A DNA stretch of 64,000 bases from [Phialemoniopsis] sp. UDSM-2020. Its lineage: Eukaryota > Ascomycota > Sordariomycetes > Thyridiales > Thyridiaceae. Below are positions 56,848-64,000 of this stretch, piece after piece (within the stretch, counting starts at the first letter, position 1; each line of letters opens with the position of its first letter). The translations under genes were made by a program, and so were the position numbers. Location of the stretch: assembly GCA_018873225.1 (NCBI GenBank), contig JAEILZ010000003.1, forward strand, positions 3,162,001 to 3,226,000, in the 5' to 3' direction. The notes under the pieces were generated by a model that saw only the letters and a program-made list of their open reading frames with translations, did not search any database and had not been told where the DNA came from.

Positions 56848-58697
56848 TCATGCCGGTGGGCATAACAACTGGTGACAGCGACAGGGAAGATGGCAGACAT
56901 GACAATGGAGGCTGAGCCGCGGCGGCAATTCGGATCTTGTGTCTGGAGGTGGACGGCTGCAAGCCTGTTGCTTGATCGACGACAAGCGAGGAATCTGATA
57001 CAGGAAGTGTTGCAGCCACTCTCGGCACGTGCATTATACAGCCTAGGCCCGCGCGCATCGAGACGAAAAATCAACGACAAACTGCGCCTAGGCTATGACT
57101 GACTGGGGTTTAAAGGGCCTTTAAACGTGTGTAAACGGAAGACAGGGCTCGTGGAAGGATCAATAAGGCATGTCGGTAAATATGATGGATCGTGGCTTTA
57201 TGAGCGTCTTGCGCTTTGTGAAGACTACTATCACAGATAGGCTTCAGCTTGAGCGATCGAGAAATTGTTATACGAAGTAACGTGCCTACCTAGTTTGCGA
57301 ATTTGTCAAACGAACCCCAAAGACTATCGAAGGTTCCATTGAATACAGATCCTTCTTCATCTCCTCCCCTTTCTTCTGGGGAAACGAGGACTAGGCTCAA
57401 CGCTCGTCCACAGAGCTGTAAATTTCAGGATGTTTGTGACAGGCGTGGGTCAGTGATAGCCGCTGTCAACATATTAGGGGAAGTGGATGGCACCGTGGGC
57501 GTCCTAGACTGTTTCTAGGCTTTTGAGCCGCAAGAGTGGACCGGGTGCTCAGGGACCAGAGCGCTCTGGTTCGTGCAAGCGAGCACTAAAAGGATGTTCA
57601 AAGCTGGGGTTGCTTAGTGAGTTTGGACTAGGGGTCACGGCTTTTGCATCGTTAGCCAGGGGTTTGAAGGTTCAATGTCGTTAGTAGGGGCGCATTCGGC
57701 TACAGTTGGGGACCAAGCCTGAAAATTGGCACTTGTTCAGGCCCAAGCGGCGTAAGGTTGTTCTGTTTTATCCACCCACTCCAAGCCCAGCTTCTTGGAT
57801 GTTTGACGACAAGACCGAAGTTCGCAAAAGCCTCGTCATAGGGAATAGTTGGGACGCAAATGTTCCACAGCTGGCAGGCATTTAGCATAAAAATCACGCC
57901 AGAGATCGCCGCCAGCCTTGAGAGCTGGAGTTTGCACAAGGTTCGAGGTGTCAAGGGCCTGGCGTGCCTGGATAGGGTAATCTCTGGACCCTGGTCGCTT
58001 GGGGCCCGAGCGACTACCCATTCGGTGTTGCTAGCGACAGGCCCAAACACCACCCGAGACGGATCTGTCACAGAGCAACCCCGTTCCCCCTTTGCCTTCA
58101 CCCAAGCTGGCCCAGCCTCGACCGTGAAACTGCTTGTCTGCTCCACCCAGCGCCCTCTCCCATCTCCGTCGCTGGCACTCTGCTGCGAAATGGCAGACGG
58201 GCCAAGGGACGGCCAAGCAATGCAGAGGCCAGCAAGCCCTGCTGGGTGAAGGCTTTGCCCATTCCCCTTCCGGACGCTCACGGCCCCGAGCAGGGCTCCC
58301 TGTACGGATGATTCCCAGTTCATGTTTCGAGACGACCTCCTGGGCCGGGATGGCGAGACCGTGGCCTAGATTCGATCTTGGATCTTCATGCTCGATTTAA
58401 GCCCTGCCTTTCCCCCAGAACTCGTGTAGGTACTACTCTTCTCTCTTCATTCCTTTTCATCGTCATCGTATTGCCAGTGTGTATCTACGGAGACGCCCGT
58501 TCGTTTCTTCACGTCTTTCTCTTTTCTTCGATTCAACGAGCAGGCACTCGCCCTCATCCAGGCCTTCAGTGAACGGTCAACAAATCAGTTCTTCACATTC
58601 CTAAGCAGACAGTCGCCGTGCGAATCCCCGTTAGTTCCGAAGTCCATATCAACAAGAGTTTGGTTGTTTCTTTATAAACGAAAATACATCATCGAAA
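56848..58697. other. Gap, SMN homologue to cupredoxin gene
   Basis: 1.85 kb with no credible gene. A 19-base inverted repeat is at 57108-57126 (listed separately). The right end from about 58400 is pyrimidine-rich on the plus strand (TCTTCTCTCTTCATTCC, CTTTCTCTTTTCTTCG) and is probably the promoter and leader of the secreted protein gene. A 207-codon minus frame at 57700-58323 does not look coding. Confidence 0.5.
57108..57126. repeat. Perfect 19-base inverted repeat
   Basis: GTTTAAAGG, one central G, then CCTTTAAAC. The arms are perfectly complementary. It lies about 260 bases downstream of the SMN stop. It could be a dimeric protein-binding site or a small hairpin; no copy was noticed elsewhere in the window. 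Confidence 0.7.
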
Positions 58698-59876
58698 ATG
58701 AAGTTCTCCGCAGCATTGAGTTTGGGTGTCGCCCCTCTGGCTCTCGCCAAGGCCGTCCACAACGTCTACCCCGTCCAACGTCGGGCCCCCAAGTCGCACG
58801 AGGGTTCCTCTCAAGTCATCAGCGCCGAGTCTGTCGGTGTTGACCCTGCCCTCCTCGCCGCTGCCGGTCTCAGAGGCCACGGCCTGACGGCTAACGCTCG
58901 CACTGAAGTCATCCTCATCTGGGTCAACGGTGGCGGCGGTGCCCAGACGACGTCTGTCAACCAGCAGCAGACCGTCACGACAACTGTCACCGTGAATAAT
59001 GGTGGCCAGGCAGGAGGAGCTGCTCAGCAGACCAACGCCGCGCCCCCACCCGGCGAGGCTGCTGCTACCACCACCGCCGCAGAGGGTGCCACCAGCGTCG
59101 TTGCTGGCACTGGTGCAACCCACACCGTCACCGTCGGTGGCCCCAAGGGTCTGCAGTTCGAGCCCACTGAGCTCAAGGCTGCTGTTGGTGACATGGTCAT
59201 CTTCACCTTCCTGAGCCAGAACCACACTGCTACCCAGTCCGCATTCGACAAGCCTTGCGAGCCCCTCGCTGGTGGTATGGACTCGAGCTTCCAGCCCAAC
59301 CCCAACAACAGCGTCAACCCGCCTCCTCAGGTCGCTATGCAAGTCATGGTCGAGACCCCTCTGTGGTTCTTCTGCGCCCAGGCCAAGCACTGCGGAAAGG
59401 GCATGACCTTCTCCATCAACCCCACCGCTGAGAAGACTCAGGCTATGTTCCAGCAGATGGCTATTGCCCAGGCTGGTGCCGGAGCCGGCAGCGCCATCAC
59501 CGGCAACGGTAGCGCCGCCGCTCCCCCTCCTGCCGATGCCGCCGCTCCTCCCGCTGCCAGCTCCGCCGCTGCCGGCGAGTCTCTGACCGCCACCCTGGGC
59601 GCTGGCACTGGCGGCGCCGCTGCCACGGACACTGCCTCCGCTCCTGCCGGCACTGGCGTCGTCTCTGGCGTCGGTACCCTCAACCCCGATGGCTCTTGCT
59701 CTTGCTCCGTCCAGTGTGCTCCCGGTGCCTTCCCTGCTGTCCAAGCACAAGGCATTGGCTCCTTCGGCGGCATGGCCGGTAAGTACCCCTGCTACCTACC
59801 TGAACTCTTCTTCTGCAGCAGTCGATGCTAACAAGACATTACAGGTGGCATCCCTGCCAACATGGTCGGCGCATAA
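58698..59876 (+). CDS. Secreted cupredoxin-like (extracellular serine/alanine-rich) protein
   Basis: Exons 58698-59778 and 59845-59876 give 370 residues. A signal peptide covers about 1-17 (MKFSAALSLGVAPLALA). A low-complexity Thr/Gln/Gly-rich stretch follows, then a plastocyanin-like domain at about 145-252 starting THTVTVGGPKGLQFEPTELK. Type-1 copper ligands are in place: His near 176 (NHTATQ), Cys near 226, His near 231 and Met near 236 in FFCAQAKHCGKGM, the C-x4-H-x4-M spacing. The C-terminal third is Ala/Pro/Gly-rich with a final Cys cluster (GSCSCSVQCAPGAF). Such proteins are common in fungal cell walls and secretomes and their function is mostly unknown. The second exon adds only the last ten residues; the upstream branch site GCTAAC supports the join. 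Confidence 0.9.
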
Positions 59877-60577
59877 GTTCAGTGAGAAGCGGCCACCACG
59901 GCCATCTCCAGATAGAGAGGGAACAGATGTATTTCCTTCGGGGGTTTTTCAAACGCACCAAACTTTTTTTGTAGATTTAAAGACTTCAATACGGGCGGGC
60001 TATGGGCGGGGGATCATTCTGCTTTTGGGATATGGGAAGGTCTGATGTTTAGACTTCCACACAAAATTCCCCGGGCATGAAGGTATATATGACTGGTTCG
60101 TATTCTGGATGCAAATTAATACCATATAAATGATCTACCTTTTTTTTCTCCCCCATGAATCGGGCCATCTGGGCATTTTGGAAACATGTTTTGCACAATA
60201 CCTTACTAAGTCGACAGTAGTTGAGAACGAACAGGCAGGACTGATATAATGCCTTGCCTGGTCGTCTCGACGGACCGATGCGGCTTTTCCGGACATGTTC
60301 AGTGGCTGAAGAATGTAAGATGCGATCATCACGAAGTAAATTAGAAGCACAAGCCAAGGGGGTAATATTTTGACTGAAAGCAAGAAAACATAACTGCCGC
60401 CCGCTTCCGGCGTGATGATCCTCCCCTTTCGTCAAGGACTCGATATTTTTTGAGATTTTTTTTCTTCTTTTGTAAGTCGTGACCGTCGTGATTCGATTCC
60501 CTGTGCTCGTCTCTAAAACGACTCCTTCGGTGCCCAGAGAAGGCGCAAAGACATCTCGATTACCGTGATCCTCCGGT
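59877..60577. other. Convergent gap, cupredoxin to SERF-like gene
   Basis: Holds both 3' regions. T-rich runs occur at about 60130-60146 and 60448-60475, consistent with 3' processing of the minus-strand and plus-strand genes. An open frame of 186 codons on the minus strand (60049-60609) is not supported. Confidence 0.5.
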
Positions 60578-60971
60578 CTATTTCTTGCCCTCGGCCGCTC
60601 TCTTCGCATCGGCTATGTCGCAGAATAAAAATATTAACAGGCTGGTCCCTCATTGTAGAAAGGTGTAGAGGTATAGGCTGCAGTATAACTCACCAGCAGC
60701 CTGCTTCTCCCTCATCATGGCAGCGACTGCCTCCTTGTCGCGCGCCATCTCGCTGCCACTCTTGCTGTTCTTCGTCTTCTGCACTCGAGGGTCACGTTGT
60801 TAGTAAAGAGTCTTGCCGATTCCGTGGCTCTGATCCTCCTGTCGTGCAAGCGCCAGGGCGCTTGCGGCGGCGTTCGCGACGCAGGGAAGTCGAGGGGTGC
60901 GAACGTACCATGCCGGCCTGCTTCTTCTGGTTGGCCTCGCGGGCCTTGTCGCGCTGGTTGCCGCGGGCCAT
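60578..60971 (-). CDS. Small SERF/4F5-family protein
   Basis: Exons 60971-60909, 60778-60694 and 60612-60578 give 60 residues; phases agree and each intron has a GT donor and AG acceptor (GTACGT/GCAG, GTGAGT/ATAG). The translation starts MARGNQRDKAREANQKKQAG, continues with NSKSGSEMARDKEAVAAMMR and ends in DAKRAAEGKK. This is the highly charged 4F5/SERF family, whose members alter amyloid formation and RNA/protein condensation in other eukaryotes. The gene is easily missed because no exon exceeds 85 bases. Confidence 0.9.
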
Positions 60972-63215
60972 GGCTTCAGTGGATGTGGGGTGAAGAGAGT
61001 GGAAGACAAAAAAGGTCGTAGAAAAGTCTTGAGGCGCGCGCCTGTTTGCGGAAAACGGATAGCCGATCGTCGCCAGACAGGAGAAAGAATCTGGAGGGTT
61101 TTTGGGGTCGTTGAGAGGGATTCCTTGCGGGAAATTTGCGGGCGGCGTCTGGTGTGGTCAGCCAAAAGAGGCTCTCGTCAAAGAACGGTCTGGAAGCGGG
61201 CGGGTGCGCTGCTCGCCAATCAGATTTGGCGCCCTCGGCGGAGGTTCCTATTTTTGGGGCCGTGCCGGGTCCGTGACACTTATAAGCGCGAGTCTAGGGA
61301 TGATGGCAGTTATCTACAGGCTTGCCGCTTCGAGACTGGATGGACCTTTTGGGCATGCAAGCTTTGAAGATGTCTCAGAAATCATGAGGACTACCATACT
61401 TGTTGTTGGAAACAGTCTGGGGAGTAGCGCTTAAGTGTGTTGCTGCGCCTCTTATGAGCTATGTGATCTTTGCAGGTTGACGAAGGGGCCGCCCATTCAT
61501 CAAACTGTCTTGACGTCTACCTAGGTATTTATCACACCCGACTTCCTTAGTACTTCACCTTCGAGTTGGTACTTTACTGAGTATGTAAGGCTGTTGATTT
61601 ATCGTCGAGTAGTAACGAGTTTGAGCAGGGAGCGCCTCCCTCAGGATGTAAATGCTCACTGTAGAAAACCACTAGACCAAAAGTACTGACCAGTACACAA
61701 TGGTACTAGCTATTATGGTATATAGGCCTGATTACAACACTCACTACAGTAAGCTATACACTAATGTGGGTATGCTAGGCTCTCTCATTATGTAGGATAT
61801 TCAGGTTCATATCGGCTCATTGTCTTCACCCATCGTTCTAGGACGGACTCGACCATGTGTCATTCAATACTGTGTCTGTACACTTTTAATGGACCCCTGG
61901 CTTCTGGTTGGATCAGCGCCTCTGACGGCGCCGATTGGGCCTTGCAAGCATTAAGCAAGCCCCTGTGGATCCCATCGGTCGGCTGTTCTGGCTCGCAACG
62001 GGTGCTAAAATCCACATGAAACACCGCCTGAGCTTCCACCACCAATCGAAGCTGTCAGGAAGCCCGGATTCGAGAATCCCTTTAACAACACATCAAGCAC
62101 ACTTCCCTGACATGTCTGGTGTTCATCCCCAGACCTGACTCGACCCATTATTGGAAGCATCTGGATCCGCATTATGGGACCCGATGTCTGCATGGATTCA
62201 TTGGACGAAGGGAGATCCCCTTCACATTGCTTGGATGAGGGCTCCCCGTTCAGATGAGCTGATCGACCGCAACCGCCCTTCCAGAAATACAGCGGGGGAT
62301 CATCCTACCATGAGGCATAGACGCGTCCTGGATCGCACTCCAGCGCTCTTCGCGTCTTCCTGATGTCGCCCCCCGTCGCTGAATGTGTCGCCACCTACTG
62401 GTACGATTGGGCGGCAAGGACAAGACGGTGGACGATGCTGGGGGCACAAAGAGGTGAGCCACCGTGACTCCCCTACGGCACTTCTGAAACCGCAGCATCT
62501 GCCTCTCGCGGCTTTGCGCTCCGAACGTCTCAGCTTCCCAGGGAGCAAGAAAATGTTTTGGTGTCAAGCAAACGATTGGCCAGAGTTGCTCGCTGGCTTT
62601 CTGCGCATGGCGAAACAATATTGCAAAGGGGCTCTCTATTCAGAGGTTTGTGCCTGGTCACTGACACGCTTCTCTCCTCGCGTACCAGGTAGGTAGGCTG
62701 CTTTGCCTGGCCATTCAGGTAAACCCGGAACAATGACACACAATTTCCTTTCTCTCTGCCTTTGTGACAATACCCTCTATTAAAAGCTCACGACCCGCAC
62801 ACGTTTTGGTTTGGGCTGGCTCCTCACCTCTATTGTGACTCGCCACTATTGTTCCTGGATATGGGGATGTAAATTGATATCACTCAACCCTCTTTCTTTT
62901 CATTTGTTCCCTTTCTCTTCCACATCTTTGTTCGATTCCAGACACACAAGAAACTGCCCAGGCCAGTGATTCTCGACTCTGTCATTCTCTTTATAAGCAA
63001 CCGAGCTTCTGCGAAGTCGGCGACTTGCTTCCTCAAAAATAATCCTCTCTCTATCACGATCTCGACTGCCGGGCAGTAACATACTGAACAACACCAGTAC
63101 GCACAAGAGATACCCACGCTGAGAACCAGGGTATAGAACTAACACGGTATAGATCCTTCACAAAAACCTACGGACCACTCAAACCACTCAAGAACCGATC
63201 TGTCCATCATCCAAG
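60972..63215. other. Divergent gap, SERF-like gene to membrane protein gene
   Basis: 2.2 kb without a credible gene. Around 61660-61800 it is AT-enriched with repeated TA words. AGGTAGGTAGGC is at 62688-62697. The last 350 bases are probably the promoter and leader of the plus-strand membrane protein gene, with a CT-rich stretch at 62885-62935. Confidence 0.5.
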
Positions 63216-64000
63216 ATGTTCAAGCAGTTTCGTGAGGTTTCGGAGAGCTCCAAGTTCCGGGGCTCGGCCATCATCGTCCTCAACATCCTCCGAGGCTTCA
63301 ATGTCGTCGGACTATTGGCCATCGCCATTGCGAACTGGGTCATGATCGTCGTGCCCCCGTTGATGAAGCACCACTTCTTCTTCTTCGACTTTGCCTCGCA
63401 CTTTTTTGTCTCGGGCATCGCGCTCTTCTTGTTGGTCTCGGAGACAGGCTTGTTCGCAAACTTCTACAAGAACAACTTTGCCGTCCTGGGCCCTGACCAT
63501 GGTTTCTTCTGGCTCGGCCTTGCCATGATCATGCTGGGCTGCAATGCCCTGGCCAATACCAACAAGCCCGACTTCACTGTTGAGGATCTCGGCCTCCCCC
63601 TGTGGCGCATGGTCCTGGCTGCCGGCATTCTCAGCCTTATCTTTGGCTTCTTCAACTTCATCGCCTCCCTGGTCTACCGTGACCCTCAGGCGCGCATTGC
63701 AGCTCGCGAGTTCCGCAAGGACGGCAATCTTGCTAAGGGCAAGAACTACGAGGACATGCTCTCGCAGCGCAGCGCATCCCTACATGACGAGAAGGAGGCC
63801 TCGAGGGCGAGGCGCTACACCCAGGCGTTCATGAGCAAGTTCGGCGGCAAGCGGCCCGAGATCAGCCACCCCCTGCCGCAGCATCTCGACGTCGAGCGCG
63901 CGGCGGCGGCGCCCTCGCACAATGACGGAGACAGCTGGGCGGAGGACCGCGGCAGCCCCATCGCACACAACATGCAGCGACCGCCGACGGCAATGCACCC
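63216..64000 (+). CDS. Four-helix membrane protein of unknown function, cut by the right edge
   Basis: Open from the ATG at 63216 to the window end with no stop, 261 residues visible. It begins MFKQFREVSESSKFRGSAII. Four hydrophobic segments lie at about 20-45 (LRGFNVVGLLAIAIANWVMI), 58-78 (HFFVSGIALFLLVSETGLF), 92-112 (FFWLGLAMIMLGCNALA) and 125-148 (WRMVLAAGILSLIFGFFNFI). A cytosolic-type tail rich in Arg, Ala and His follows (REFRKDGNLAKGKNYEDM, ERAAAAPSHNDGDSW). This layout occurs in fungal proteins annotated only as domains of unknown function. The remainder lies outside the window; no intron was needed up to the edge. Confidence 0.85.
   Translation, partial: MFKQFREVSESSKFRGSAIIVLNILRGFNVVGLLAIAIANWVMIVVPPLMKHHFFFFDFASHFFVSGIALFLLVSETGLFANFYKNNFAVLGPDHGFFWLGLAMIMLGCNALANTNKPDFTVEDLGLPLWRMVLAAGILSLIFGFFNFIASLVYRDPQARIAAREFRKDGNLAKGKNYEDMLSQRSASLHDEKEASRARRYTQAFMSKFGGKRPEISHPLPQHLDVERAAAAPSHNDGDSWAEDRGSPIAHNMQRPPTAMH

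Noticed and set aside
58689..59750. Minus-strand frame of 353 codons opposite the cupredoxin gene
   Set aside because: Gly/Ser/Ala-rich mirror of low-complexity coding sequence; the plus strand has signal peptide, copper ligands and intron support.
60049..60609. Minus-strand frame of 186 codons next to the SERF-like gene
   Set aside because: It runs into the last SERF exon in another frame and shows no conserved pattern; the three-exon SERF model explains the locus.

Overview
The window is 64 kb of nuclear DNA from a filamentous ascomycete (Pezizomycotina, most likely a Sordariomycete). The signs are many short introns (mostly 55-80 nt, GTAAGT-type donors, CTGAC/CTAAC-type branch sites, CAG/TAG acceptors), a HET-domain gene, a fungal bZIP with a DUF3425-type tail, a fungal-type plasma-membrane proton ATPase, and long gene-free gaps with pyrimidine-rich promoter tracts. 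All exon joins below were worked out by hand from splice-site and phase agreement; species was not determined.

Left part (1-24.4 kb): the 5' end of an O-acetylhomoserine sulfhydrylase gene (minus, cut by the window edge); a four-helix MARVEL-like protein (minus); a Faa2-like acyl-CoA synthetase ending in a peroxisomal AKL tripeptide (plus); an intronless HET-domain protein (plus); an FGGY-family sugar kinase whose start is split over two micro-exons (plus); the nucleoporin Nic96 with an N-terminal FG region (plus); a bZIP/DUF3425 regulator (plus); and a DCAF4-like WD40 protein (minus).

Middle (24.4-45 kb): a small ABM-fold protein (plus) converges on PMA1 (minus). An 8.5-kb gap without a credible protein gene lies upstream of PMA1; its PMA1-proximal part and the PMA1 introns hold an unusual cluster of CAATTG/CCAATTG words. 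Then come two functionally linked minus-strand genes, a Yhm2-like mitochondrial citrate/oxoglutarate carrier and mitochondrial citrate synthase.

Right part (45-64 kb): an Nrd1/Seb1-like RNA-binding transcription termination factor (plus); a 1186-residue WD40 protein with an N-terminal SUMO-interaction-like motif (minus); an AT-rich, RIP-like island; a compact SMN homologue with a YG box (plus); a secreted cupredoxin-like protein (plus); a 60-residue SERF/4F5-like protein (minus); and a four-helix membrane protein cut by the right edge (plus).

Most of this is conserved core-genome content. I found no transposon, tRNA, rRNA or secondary-metabolite cluster, and no clear new multi-gene system. 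The best leads are splice-dependent C-termini (loss of the peroxisomal signal in the acyl-CoA synthetase, replacement of the regulatory tail in PMA1), the CAATTG cluster at PMA1, and the citrate synthase/citrate carrier neighbourhood.
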